This document shows positions 15,901 to 23,946 of a stretch of DNA of 41,585 nt, piece after piece; positions within the stretch are counted from its first letter, which is position 1; each line of letters begins with the position of its first letter. Location of the stretch: NCBI RefSeq assembly GCF_009746625.1, contig NZ_VWXL01000085.1, forward strand, positions 1 through 41,585, in the 5' to 3' direction. A model generated the notes under the pieces. The model was not told the DNA's origin. It saw only the letters and a program-made list of their open reading frames with translations, and did no database searches. The DNA is from Caproicibacter fermentans (lineage in GTDB: Bacteria; Bacillota; Clostridia; Oscillospirales; Acutalibacteraceae). A program made the translations under genes and the position numbers.

Positions 15901-16824
15901 TTGAATAATTTGATCATAGAAACAAAAAATCTTACCAAACAATATGGGGCGCAGAAAAGCGTTGCCAGCCTGAATATCCATGTCAGAAAGGGCCGTATTT
16001 ATGGGCTGCTCGGACGAAACGGCGCCGGGAAAACCACGACGATGAAAATGCTGCTGGGCCTGACGCAGCCGACTTCGGGCGAGGTAAGAGTTTTCGGTAA
16101 AAATATCCGCGGAAACGAGAAAAAAATCCTGCCCCGCATCGGAAACCTGATCGAATCGCCGGGCTTCTACCCCAATCTGACCGGCACGGAAAATCTGAAA
16201 ATCTTTGCCCGGCTCCGGGGCGTTTCCAAGCGCAACGCTGTTTCCGGCGCATTGGAGGTCGTCGGGCTGCCATACGGCGATAAAAAGCTGTTCTCCCAGT
16301 ATTCCCTCGGCATGAAGCAGCGTCTGGCCATCGCGCTTGCCATCATGCACGACCCCGAACTGCTGATTCTGGACGAGCCGATCAACGGGCTTGACCCCAT
16401 CGGCATTGCGGAAGTCCGTTCGTTCATCCGGAAGCTGTGCGACGCGAGAGGAAAAACCATTCTGATTTCCAGCCACATTCTTTCGGAAATTTCCCTGCTT
16501 GCGGACGACATCGGCATCATTGACCACGGGGTTCTGTTGGAGGAAGAAAGCCTTGCGGAACTCGAGAACAAGAACAGCAAGTATGTCCATTTTCTCGTCT
16601 CCGATACGGCGCAGGCAGCCAGGATCATGGAGCGAAGCTTCGGGGCGAAAAACTTCACCGTGGAAAATGACCGCAGCCTGCGCCTGTATGATACGAATTT
16701 TCCGGTGACCGCGCTCACCCGCGCATTCATCGAAAGCGGATTGGAGGTAGCGGAGGCGCACACCTGCGAGGACACGCTGGAGGACTACTTTAAGCGCGTG
16801 ACCGGGGGTGAAGGCATTGCATAA
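15901..16824 (+). CDS. ABC transporter ATPase, BcrA/CprA-like (module 1)
   Basis: This 307-residue ATPase has Walker A GRNGAGKTT (about 38-46), signature YSLGMKQR, Walker B LLILDEP and switch His in SSHIL. The ILDEPINGLDPIGI stretch and the C-terminal extension are typical of bacitracin and lantibiotic (BcrA, LanF, CprA) exporters. The start is TTG at 15901, eight bases after AAGGAGG. It works with the two permeases downstream to remove a peptide antibiotic from the membrane; the actual peptide is unknown. The gene overlaps the first permease. Confidence 0.9.
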   Translation: MNNLIIETKNLTKQYGAQKSVASLNIHVRKGRIYGLLGRNGAGKTTTMKMLLGLTQPTSGEVRVFGKNIRGNEKKILPRIGNLIESPGFYPNLTGTENLKIFARLRGVSKRNAVSGALEVVGLPYGDKKLFSQYSLGMKQRLAIALAIMHDPELLILDEPINGLDPIGIAEVRSFIRKLCDARGKTILISSHILSEISLLADDIGIIDHGVLLEEESLAELENKNSKYVHFLVSDTAQAARIMERSFGAKNFTVENDRSLRLYDTNFPVTALTRAFIESGLEVAEAHTCEDTLEDYFKRVTGGEGIA

Positions 16825-17602
16825 CCTGATCCTCTGTGAATTTCGAAAGTTCAAACGGCGTCCTATGTTTCTGCTGGCGACGCTGGCCGCCTTTGTTTTT
16901 CCCGCTTTAACGGCGCTCATGTACTGGAAAACCCCGGGAGGGCAAGATTACGACAACCTGTTTTCAGGCGTTGTCGACCCGGGTGATTATCTTCTGCTGC
17001 TGCCGGTTTTGGCCGTTCTTTCAACAACACTGTTTTTTACGGAACAGGACAGTGACACGCTGAAAAACCTGATGACGATCCCGGTTTCAAAAGGCAAGCT
17101 CGTGCTGGCAAAAATCAGTGTCATGGCGGTTATCTCCGTCGTTTATTCCGTTGCGGGATTTCTGGCCAGCGCAGTTTGTGCAAAGCTGCTCGGCATGGCT
17201 CTTATCAACATGGAGCAAAAATTTATTATCAGCCTTTTGCTGGGGCTTATGATGCTGGCCGCAGCCCTGCCCTGCGTGGTATTGGTGGTCTGGTTTAATA
17301 AAAACAATCTGATTTCGATTGTAATCACGCTGTTCTACACCATAATCAATTATGTGTTTCATCTTACCGATTTGGGAATGAAGTCCGCGGTGGGGTTCAA
17401 CATCGGAACAATACTGCCTATTCCTTTGATTCAAAAATGGATTTTTCAGTTTTACCGTCCGGGAACCGGTGCGTCGGCGGTGTTTTATGAAAGCATGCGC
17501 CCTTACTTTGTATCGACCCCGGTCTGCATTGGAATCCTTGCCGTGCTGTCAGGGATATCTGCCGCGCTGATGATACGGATTTACAACCGGCGCGAACTAT
17601 AG
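16808..17602 (+). CDS. ABC-2-type permease (LanE-like, module 1)
   Basis: The product (264 residues from GTG at 16808, or 261 from TTG at 16817, which has the better spacing to GGGGGTGA) begins with the typical cytoplasmic amphipathic helix LILCEFRKFKRRP and has six hydrophobic segments. The loop EQDSDTLKNLMTIPVSKGKLVLAK is the conserved coupling region of lantibiotic-immunity permeases. It overlaps the ATPase gene and is followed within 15 bases by a second permease. It forms the membrane part of the module 1 exporter. Confidence 0.88.
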   Translation: MKALHNLILCEFRKFKRRPMFLLATLAAFVFPALTALMYWKTPGGQDYDNLFSGVVDPGDYLLLLPVLAVLSTTLFFTEQDSDTLKNLMTIPVSKGKLVLAKISVMAVISVVYSVAGFLASAVCAKLLGMALINMEQKFIISLLLGLMMLAAALPCVVLVVWFNKNNLISIVITLFYTIINYVFHLTDLGMKSAVGFNIGTILPIPLIQKWIFQFYRPGTGASAVFYESMRPYFVSTPVCIGILAVLSGISAALMIRIYNRREL

Positions 17603-17616
17603 GAAGGAGCATGACG

Positions 17617-18435
17617 ATGAACCTGATTCTCACTGAATTTCAAAAACTCAAACGGTACAGCGTGATTCTCGTCGGCATGATCGGCGCAACCTGCTCCCCC
17701 GTCATTTCAATCGTGATGCAAAATATAATGTCTGACGACGCCAAGAGCGTTTTAAACTATACATTCCCCGATTTGATCAACAGCACCATCTGGAACAATA
17801 TGACGATTTTCTTTCCGATGATTCTCGCGCTGATCGGCGGCTATATGATCAGCCGGGAATATACGGACGACACACTAAAAAGCGTGATGACCGTCCCCGT
17901 CAGCTTTCCGCGTCTGATGACCGGGAAGCTGACCGCGCTCGGAATCATCGCGCTTCTGCTCGGACTGTATGCAGCGCTGGTGACGCTGCTGGTTGGATTA
18001 ATCAGCTGCCGGGAAAATCTGACGCTGCCCGTCGTTTTATCAGGAAGCGTGCAGATGACCGCTATGGCACTGTTTACCTGTATCGGTGAACTTCCGCTGA
18101 TTGCGTTATGCGGGCGTAAGCAGGGCGCGTTCCGGGGCGGGGCTGTGGCTGCGTTTCTGCTCGGATACGTCTCTATTTTCCTCAAGAACCCGGTGCTGCG
18201 CAACCTGTATCCGCTTTCAGCCGGGCTCAGTATCGTGGGGTTTGGCGGCGAAGGCTTTGTGTCCGATACCGCAGGCAGCTATGCTTCCACGCAGAACGCT
18301 TTCATGGGCACCTGCGTAATTTTAGCCATGATACTGCTGACCGCGATCATCATCCATCATCCGGGGAAAGATACGGCCGCGGCCCCAAAGAAGGGCGGCC
18401 GCAGCCGGCACAACCGACAGGAGGCAACCAAATGA
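17617..18435 (+). CDS. ABC-2-type permease (LanG-like, module 1)
   Basis: The 272-residue protein has the same plan as its neighbour: LILTEFQKLKRYS at the start, six hydrophobic segments, and the coupling loop SREYTDDTLKSVMTVPVSFPRLMTGKL. The ATG at 17617 is seven bases from AAGGAG; the ATG at 17611 is too close to it. It probably pairs with the preceding permease. The C-terminus is a positively charged cytoplasmic tail (KKGGRSRHNRQ). Its stop overlaps the lipoprotein start (ATGA). Confidence 0.88.
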   Translation: MNLILTEFQKLKRYSVILVGMIGATCSPVISIVMQNIMSDDAKSVLNYTFPDLINSTIWNNMTIFFPMILALIGGYMISREYTDDTLKSVMTVPVSFPRLMTGKLTALGIIALLLGLYAALVTLLVGLISCRENLTLPVVLSGSVQMTAMALFTCIGELPLIALCGRKQGAFRGGAVAAFLLGYVSIFLKNPVLRNLYPLSAGLSIVGFGGEGFVSDTAGSYASTQNAFMGTCVILAMILLTAIIIHHPGKDTAAAPKKGGRSRHNRQEATK

Positions 18436-18893
18436 AAAAATCAATTCTTTTTTTCATGATCGCGTGCTGCTTTGTGTTCCTGCTGACAGGCTGCACGAAA
18501 GACGAGATGGTTGATCACTACAACCAAACACTTCAGGAAGCCGGGGATGATAACCTGACGAAAGACAGCAAATTGCAGGGAAAACGCAGCCTCGGGACCG
18601 ACAGCTATGTCGGAAGCTATTCCGCCGATTACGACGGCTTCACCGGGACGGAAACCCTGTTTGGCGGAACAGCGCTGGAACGGGACGGCGGAAATGAGGT
18701 TGAAGTCACCTGCAAGCTGAATATTTCGAAAGGAGCGGCAAAGGTCGTTTTTGAATCAGGAACGAATGATCCCGAGGTGCTGATCGAAAGCACGGGCGAG
18801 ACTTCCAGAACGATCAAACTGCCGTCCGCCAGCAATTATATTGCGGTGAAGAGCGACGGCTTTACCGGTTCCGTAAAACTGGAGATCAAATAA
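18432..18893 (+). CDS. Small lipoprotein of the module 1 transporter operon
   Basis: This 153-residue protein has a lipoprotein signal peptide with lipobox LLTGC (cleavage before Cys20) and a polar, beta-rich exported domain. It does not show the NisI/SpaI sequence pattern seen in the remnant at 21561, but it occupies the place of an immunity lipoprotein and overlaps the permease gene by four bases. It may bind the peptide at the outer membrane face or serve the sensor. I know no named family for it. Confidence 0.75.
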   Translation: MKKSILFFMIACCFVFLLTGCTKDEMVDHYNQTLQEAGDDNLTKDSKLQGKRSLGTDSYVGSYSADYDGFTGTETLFGGTALERDGGNEVEVTCKLNISKGAAKVVFESGTNDPEVLIESTGETSRTIKLPSASNYIAVKSDGFTGSVKLEIK

Positions 18894-18911
18894 AAGGAGT
18901 AGATAGAACCC

Positions 18912-19175
18912 ATGAAAAATAAAATTCTGAGTATCATTGCCTTTATAACCGTTTTTGTTCCCATGACGATTTTCTTTGTGTGGAAACCCACCGACCCGGA
19001 CGTGACGGGGATCGTGATCGGTTACTTCATATTCATCGCGCTCAGCTTCATTTATTCCCTGTTTCTGTTTGCCAAAATGCATATGAGAGATATTTATACC
19101 AAAATTGCTCTTGGCCTGAACGGGATATACCTTGTCGGGATTCTGGCTCTTGTGGTAATCCCGCGTTTTATCTAA
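18912..19175 (+). CDS. Small three-helix membrane protein of module 1
   Basis: The 87-residue product is mostly hydrophobic, with three predicted membrane helices (about 6-24, 32-53 and 65-85) separated by short polar turns, including WKPTDPD and KMHMRD. It lies 18 bases after the lipoprotein gene and before the operon terminator. AAGGAG is present but about 13 bases from the ATG, so translation may be modest. The function is unknown; its place suggests an accessory to the exporter or to the short kinase. Confidence 0.7.
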   Translation: MKNKILSIIAFITVFVPMTIFFVWKPTDPDVTGIVIGYFIFIALSFIYSLFLFAKMHMRDIYTKIALGLNGIYLVGILALVVIPRFI

Positions 19176-19241
19176 GTACGGCACAGGTTAAAACGGGCCG
19201 GCGCGCTATGATTTCTTTCTTCGCGAAGGTTTTTGGAAACA

Positions 19242-19278
19242 AGACTCTGCCTTTTTTGAGGCAGAGTCTGATTTTTTT
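19242..19278 (+). terminator. Terminator of the module 1 ABC operon
   Basis: A perfect 11-bp inverted repeat (19242-19252 and 19259-19269) with a six-base loop is followed by ATTTTTTT. It separates the two ABC modules. Confidence 0.9.
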
Positions 19279-19305
19279 ACGCTCATTTTATTTGATCCCT
19301 TTTTT

Positions 19306-19340
19306 ATCTTTATGAAATCTTTAAACTTTCCTTTTATATT
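19306..19340 (+). promoter_or_regulatory. Module 2 ABC promoter with 11-bp-period direct repeats
   Basis: ATCTTTA occurs at 19306 and 19317, exactly 11 bases apart, with a weaker ATCCCTT in phase at 19295. The -10 box TATATT is at 19335-19340. The layout matches that of module 1, but the repeat sequence differs, which suggests binding by the second response regulator (21810-22469) and insulation of the two systems. Confidence 0.65.
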
Positions 19341-19373
19341 GGTTGAAATGAAACGAGTGAAAGGATGATGTTT

Positions 19374-20081
19374 ATGGATTCCCATCTCTTACGAACAAAT
19401 CGGCTGTGCAAGGATTTTAAAGGGCAGCATGCCGTCAGCAATCTCACGCTTTCCATTCAGCGGAATTCCGTCTACGGCCTGTTGGGGCCGAACGGAGCAG
19501 GAAAATCGACGACGCTGAAAATGATCACCGGGATGCTTCGCCCGACCTCCGGTGAAATTATTTTCGAAGGGCACCCTTGGAGCCGCGGGGATTTGTCCGA
19601 CATCGGCGCATTGATCGAATCGCCGCCGCTGTATGAAAACCTTACCGCCAAAGAGAACCTGAAGGTTCGCACGCTGCTGCTTAATCTGCCGGATTCCCGC
19701 ATTCGCGAAGTGCTGGAAACCGTCAGCCTGACCGATACCGGACATAAGCGCGCCGGACAGTTTTCCATGGGAATGAAACAGCGCCTCGGCATTGCGATCG
19801 CCCTGCTCAATCATCCCAAGCTGCTGATTCTGGACGAGCCGACCAACGGCCTTGACCCCATCGGCATACAGGACCTGCGAAAGCTGATTCGGTCTTTTCC
19901 CGAACAGGGCATCACGGTGATCCTGTCCAGCCACATTCTTTCCGAAGTGGAACTGATCGCCGACCATATCGGCATCATAGCGGACGGCATGCTGGGGTAT
20001 GAGGCTGAAATCAACCCCGGTGAAAATTTGGAATCGCTGTTTATGGAAGTCGTAAAGAACAGTAAAAAGGCGGGTGCCTGA
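19374..20081 (+). CDS. ABC transporter ATPase, LanF-like (module 2)
   Basis: The 235-residue ATPase has Walker A GPNGAGKST, the sequence IGALIESPPLYENLTAKENL typical of lantibiotic-protection ATPases, signature FSMGMKQR, Walker B LLILDEPTNGLDPIGI and SSHILSEVE. It lacks the C-terminal extension of the module 1 ATPase. The ATG at 19374 is preferred: AAGGA lies eight bases upstream, while the two earlier ATGs (19365, 19368) overlap or abut that site. It heads an F-E-G-type operon with two permeases and a broken immunity lipoprotein. Confidence 0.9.
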   Translation: MDSHLLRTNRLCKDFKGQHAVSNLTLSIQRNSVYGLLGPNGAGKSTTLKMITGMLRPTSGEIIFEGHPWSRGDLSDIGALIESPPLYENLTAKENLKVRTLLLNLPDSRIREVLETVSLTDTGHKRAGQFSMGMKQRLGIAIALLNHPKLLILDEPTNGLDPIGIQDLRKLIRSFPEQGITVILSSHILSEVELIADHIGIIADGMLGYEAEINPGENLESLFMEVVKNSKKAGA

Positions 20082-20082
20082 A

Positions 20083-20817
20083 ATGCTGAACTTTTTAAAA
20101 GCGGAAAATTTGAAATGCAGAAGAACCTTTGCGAAAAAACTTGTTTTGATCGCACCGCTTCTTACGGTGCTGCTTTCGGGCATATTATCCGGCATGTACC
20201 TTGTCCAGAACGGCTATAACTGGTGGTACACGCTCCTCCTGCCCGGGTTTATTACGCTTACAACCTCATTGGTAAACCAAATAGAAGACAGAAAGCTTCG
20301 TTATCGTTCGGTATTTCCGCTTCCGGTTTCCCTGCAAAAAATCTGGATCTCGAAGGTCCTTCTGATTGCCGTCTATACGGCTGCCGCCTGCATCCTTCAT
20401 CTTGCTGGAATCAGTTTGGGAAAGTTCCTGATGACCCCTTCATCCACCATAACGGTCAGCCGGATGGCGGGAGCAACGCTGATTCTGATCATCGTCTCGC
20501 TCTGGCAGATTCCGTTTTGCCTGTTTCTATCCAAAAAATTCGGCCTTATGGCGGCGATGCTGATCAATTTAGGAGCGGGACTCATACTGGACTTTTTCGC
20601 GGCCACGGAGTCCTTCTGGTGGGCATGCCCCTACAGCTGGGCAACTCGTTTGATGTGCCCTGTACTCGGTATCCTGCCAAACGGCACGTTAGCCGCGCAG
20701 GGAGATCCGCTGCGGAATCCGGGCGTGATTCCGGTCGGTCTTGTTCTGTCCGTTGCTTTATTTCTTCTGCTGCTTGCCGTCACGGCGAAATGGTTTCAAA
20801 AACAGGAGGTAAAGTAA
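20083..20817 (+). CDS. Lantibiotic-protection ABC permease (LanE/MutE-like, module 2)
   Basis: The 244-residue product (three more residues if GTG at 20074 is used) starts LNFLKAENLKCRRTF, the usual amphipathic entry of MutE/EpiE-type permeases, and has six hydrophobic segments. The conserved loop NQIEDRKLRYRSVFPLPVSLQKIWISK is present. It begins at the ATPase stop and ends one base before the next permease. It forms the membrane part of the second peptide exporter. Confidence 0.88.
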   Translation: MLNFLKAENLKCRRTFAKKLVLIAPLLTVLLSGILSGMYLVQNGYNWWYTLLLPGFITLTTSLVNQIEDRKLRYRSVFPLPVSLQKIWISKVLLIAVYTAAACILHLAGISLGKFLMTPSSTITVSRMAGATLILIIVSLWQIPFCLFLSKKFGLMAAMLINLGAGLILDFFAATESFWWACPYSWATRLMCPVLGILPNGTLAAQGDPLRNPGVIPVGLVLSVALFLLLLAVTAKWFQKQEVK

Positions 20818-20818
20818 A

Positions 20819-21559
20819 ATGCCGGCTTTCATACGGTGCGTTCGCTCCGATTTTCAAAAATTCAGGCATACCTCCATGCTGTGGATCCACTTGCTGATTC
20901 CTTTGGCCGCGGCCGTCCTGTTTCTCAGCTATTATTCCGTCTCGCCGTGGAATGCGGAAACAAAAATCAGCGGCTATTTCGAGGTGATCGGCAGTGCGTT
21001 TCCCTTAATGATCGGCCTGATCTGCGGGAAAAGCGCGGAGCAGGAACGGCAGGCGGGAAATTTTCAGGTCATGCTGTGCGGGGTGAAATCGCGCCCGGCG
21101 GCCTATGCCGGTAAATTGTTCGTCCTGCTCCTACCGGGGATTTTCGCCGTCGCGATTTCGGTCGGCGCGTTCGCGGCCGGTTTTCGAACGGTACCCGGAA
21201 TTCTCTATTTTAAGGCGGCGGGCTTCCTGATCGCCGGGAGCGTTTTTCCTTATCTTCTGCATTTGTTTGTAAGCTTCCGGTTTGGCAGGGGCGCGTCCAT
21301 AGGTCTCGGAATCGTGGAAAGCCTGATTTCCGCTTTAGCCCTGACGGGGCTTGGAGACGGAAAATGGTATTACATTCCCTGCACCTGGAGCGCGCGTCTT
21401 TGTGATTGCCTCGTATCCATATGGATCGATCCGTCGAAAGCGATCGGGTACACGGAACTGGAAAAATGCATGACGGTCGCAATACCTGCTACGATTGCCG
21501 CTTTTGTGATAAGCCTTTTCTGGTTTCAGCGCTGGGAAGGTTCGCGGTCGAACGAATAG
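20819..21559 (+). CDS. Lantibiotic-protection ABC permease (LanG/MutG-like, module 2)
   Basis: The 246-residue protein begins with CVRSDFQKFRHTSMLWIHLL and has six hydrophobic segments. The loop GKSAEQERQAGNFQVMLCG is the characteristic LanG-type coupling region. AGGAGGT lies nine bases before the ATG at 20819. It follows its partner permease by a single base and precedes the fossil of an immunity lipoprotein gene, giving the classical F-E-G-I gene order. Confidence 0.88.
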   Translation: MPAFIRCVRSDFQKFRHTSMLWIHLLIPLAAAVLFLSYYSVSPWNAETKISGYFEVIGSAFPLMIGLICGKSAEQERQAGNFQVMLCGVKSRPAAYAGKLFVLLLPGIFAVAISVGAFAAGFRTVPGILYFKAAGFLIAGSVFPYLLHLFVSFRFGRGASIGLGIVESLISALALTGLGDGKWYYIPCTWSARLCDCLVSIWIDPSKAIGYTELEKCMTVAIPATIAAFVISLFWFQRWEGSRSNE

Positions 21560-21560
21560 A

Positions 21561-21785
21561 ACCATCGTTTCCAGCGGCAAAGAAGAATGTTCTCTCAATC
21601 CTGACAATGCCACACAGTTTACTTATAAGGAGAAATACTATACAATTCTTGAGGATACCGGATCAAAAGAGAATCTCGGCAGATGGGTGGGCTGCATCCG
21701 AAAGCTTGCCGTTCTCGACGCGGACGGAATACCGGATCGCGGCCAGCCGGAAACAGATACAGAGGTAAATAAGCATGTTAAATGA
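21561..21785 (+). pseudogene. Remnant of a NisI/SpaI-type lantibiotic immunity lipoprotein
   Basis: An open frame without any start codon, signal peptide or lipobox runs to a TGA at 21783-21785. It contains NPDNATQFTYKEKYYTILED and LGRWVGCIRKLAVLDADG, which match, as I remember the family, the first repeat of clostridial NisI/SpaI-family immunity lipoproteins (normally over 200 residues). Both the exported N-terminus and the second half are lost. It sits exactly where lanI belongs, between the ABC permease and the NisR/SpaR-like regulator. It has no ATG, so start-based gene finding would miss it. Confidence 0.65.
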
Positions 21786-21809
21786 TTATACAGGGAAGGA
21801 GGTGCGGCT

Positions 21810-22469
21810 ATGGCAAAAATTCTTGCCGTAGACGATGAGCCGGACATTCTGGCCCTGATCAAGAGGGCGCTGGAAAAAGATGGTCACCTGGTAACAACAG
21901 CCGGATCGCCCGACAAAATCAATTTAAAAACACTGAATTATTATAATTTGATCCTGCTGGATGTCATGATGCCTGGGACGGACGGATTTGCCTTTTGCCG
22001 GAAGGTGCGGAGTCTGGTGGATTGCCCCATCCTGTTTCTCACCGCCAAGACAATGGAATCCGACGTGATGTATGGGTTCGGCCTGGGCGCGGACGATTAC
22101 ATCAAAAAACCGTTCGGCATCGGAGAACTGAGGGCAAGGGTCAACGCGCATCTGCGCAGGGAAAAGCGTGTAAAACGAAACGTCCTGCAACTTTCCGGGT
22201 TAGAATTTAACCTCGCGGCAAAGGAAGTGACCGCAAAGGGTCAAAAAATTCCGCTCACCAAAAGCGAATACGGGATCTGTGAATTCCTTGCGAAAAACCA
22301 CGGCCAGGTGTTTTCCAAAGAACAGATTTATGACGCGGTTTGCGGATACGACGCGGAGGGCGGCAGCTTTACGGTAGCCGTGCATATCAAAAACATCAGG
22401 GCAAAGCTTGCCGTCTATCGGTTAGCTCCGATTTCAACGGCTTGGGGGATCGGATATAAATGGGACTGA
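21810..22469 (+). CDS. OmpR-family response regulator, SpaR/NisR-like (module 2)
   Basis: The 219-residue protein has receiver motifs VDDEPD, D51 (LLDVMMPGTDG), the T of LTAK and K in IKKPFG, then an OmpR winged helix ending IGYKWD. AAGGAGG lies seven bases before the ATG. Its stop overlaps the kinase start. With the kinase and the upstream exporter it forms a lantibiotic-sensing loop; the ATCTTTA repeats before 19374 are the likely binding site. Confidence 0.9.
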   Translation: MAKILAVDDEPDILALIKRALEKDGHLVTTAGSPDKINLKTLNYYNLILLDVMMPGTDGFAFCRKVRSLVDCPILFLTAKTMESDVMYGFGLGADDYIKKPFGIGELRARVNAHLRREKRVKRNVLQLSGLEFNLAAKEVTAKGQKIPLTKSEYGICEFLAKNHGQVFSKEQIYDAVCGYDAEGGSFTVAVHIKNIRAKLAVYRLAPISTAWGIGYKWD

Positions 22470-23842
22470 GAAACAGAAACATCAGGCTGAGAACCTTCTT
22501 CATCCGGTATTTGCTCACCATTTTCGCCGGTTTTGTCTTGATTGTCCTGATCGGCATAGGGCTGCTTTTTCTATCGCTGAAAACCGGCTTTGTACTCTCT
22601 GTCGGCGATGTGGAAGCATCCATTGAACGGCAAAAGGCCGCGATTGCGTCTGCCGAAACCGTGAGCGCGGAGTTGATTCCCAAGACCTGCAAATATGCTG
22701 TTGTAGGTACAAATGGTGAGTTTTTGTCAGGAAACATGACAGCATCCGAAGCCGCCGAGGCATGGGATGTTGTCCGGAGCGGCAGAACCATCTCGGGAAG
22801 CCTTCTGTCCACCGGGCTGAACGCAAATTGCTATTTCCCGATTCAACGGCGAAACGGATATTGCATCATTGGGTATTCCTCCATGTCTCAATTTTCATCG
22901 CGGCTGTTGCGCGAACACCTGACCGTACCTGAGATTCTGCTGCTTTGGATGATTCTTGCAGCGTCCTTATTTGAGATTGTATTTCTCTCCAGGCTTTACG
23001 GGAGGAAAATCAGCCGTAAGCTCATCCCTCTGCAAAATGCCACGGAAAAAATACGGAAAAAAGATCTTGCGTTTGAAATCGAATCAAGCGGCATTGAGGA
23101 AATCGACGCCGCCCTGCAATCCCTTGACAGTATGAAGACAGAATTGGGACTCTCACTGGAAAAACAGTGGAAAATGGAACAGACGAAAAGAACACAGATC
23201 TCCGCCTTGGCGCATGATTTGAAAACCCCGCTTACCGTTGTCCGCGGGAATGCGGAAATGCTGGACGACACAAACCAAACGGCGGAACAGAAAGAGTATA
23301 CCCGCTATATCATGAAAAACGCGGATCAAATGGAGCGGTATGTGCAGATGCTGATCGACATCTCCAAAGCGGAAGCCGGTTTTTCCCTTCGGCGAAAAGA
23401 CACTCCGATCAGAGCCTTTTTAGATGAGCTTTACGCGCAGATTGGTGCGCTGGCCTCGGTGAAGCAAATAAAAACTCAATTTGATGAAAAAAATCTGCCG
23501 GATACGATCTGTGTTGACGTATCCTTCCTGCAACGAGCCGTTATAAACATCGTGTCAAACGCGGTTGATTATTCTCCGGAGCATGGTACAATTTGGTTTT
23601 CCGTGTCGGCGGAGAACCATAAAATCAGATTTACCGTAACGGACAGCGGCAAAGGGTTTTCTCCCGAAGATTTAAAAAGTGCAACAAGTCAATTTTATCA
23701 GGGTGATTTCAGCCGAAACTCGAAGCTGCATTACGGAATGGGACTGTTTATTGCAGCTTCCATTGTAAAGCTGCATGGAGGAACCCTGACGATAGCAAAT
23801 TCCCCCGCCACAGGCGGCGGGATGGTGGCAATCGAAATATAA
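22460..23842 (+). CDS. Sensor histidine kinase, SpaK/NisK-like (module 2)
   Basis: The 460-residue kinase has two membrane helices (about 14-38 and 156-177) framing a 115-residue extracellular sensor, a HAMP-like linker, phospho-acceptor H252 in ALAHDLKTPL, and an ATPase with NIVSNAVDYS, DSGKGFS and YGMGLFIA. The extracellular domain is the size expected for lantibiotic or lipid II-linked peptide sensing. The ATG at 22460 lies within the last codons of the regulator gene. The 104 bases to the convergent sugar permease gene show only a weak hairpin. Confidence 0.9.
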   Translation: MGLRNRNIRLRTFFIRYLLTIFAGFVLIVLIGIGLLFLSLKTGFVLSVGDVEASIERQKAAIASAETVSAELIPKTCKYAVVGTNGEFLSGNMTASEAAEAWDVVRSGRTISGSLLSTGLNANCYFPIQRRNGYCIIGYSSMSQFSSRLLREHLTVPEILLLWMILAASLFEIVFLSRLYGRKISRKLIPLQNATEKIRKKDLAFEIESSGIEEIDAALQSLDSMKTELGLSLEKQWKMEQTKRTQISALAHDLKTPLTVVRGNAEMLDDTNQTAEQKEYTRYIMKNADQMERYVQMLIDISKAEAGFSLRRKDTPIRAFLDELYAQIGALASVKQIKTQFDEKNLPDTICVDVSFLQRAVINIVSNAVDYSPEHGTIWFSVSAENHKIRFTVTDSGKGFSPEDLKSATSQFYQGDFSRNSKLHYGMGLFIAASIVKLHGGTLTIANSPATGGGMVAIEI

Positions 23843-23946
23843 ACTGAAACAAATACTCAGCTTTTCTGGTTACGCCCGGCGAAAAAAGCCGAAACCGTAT
23901 CGGCGACCAAAAGCGGTTGCCGTGCGCTTCGGTGCGCTGAACGATT

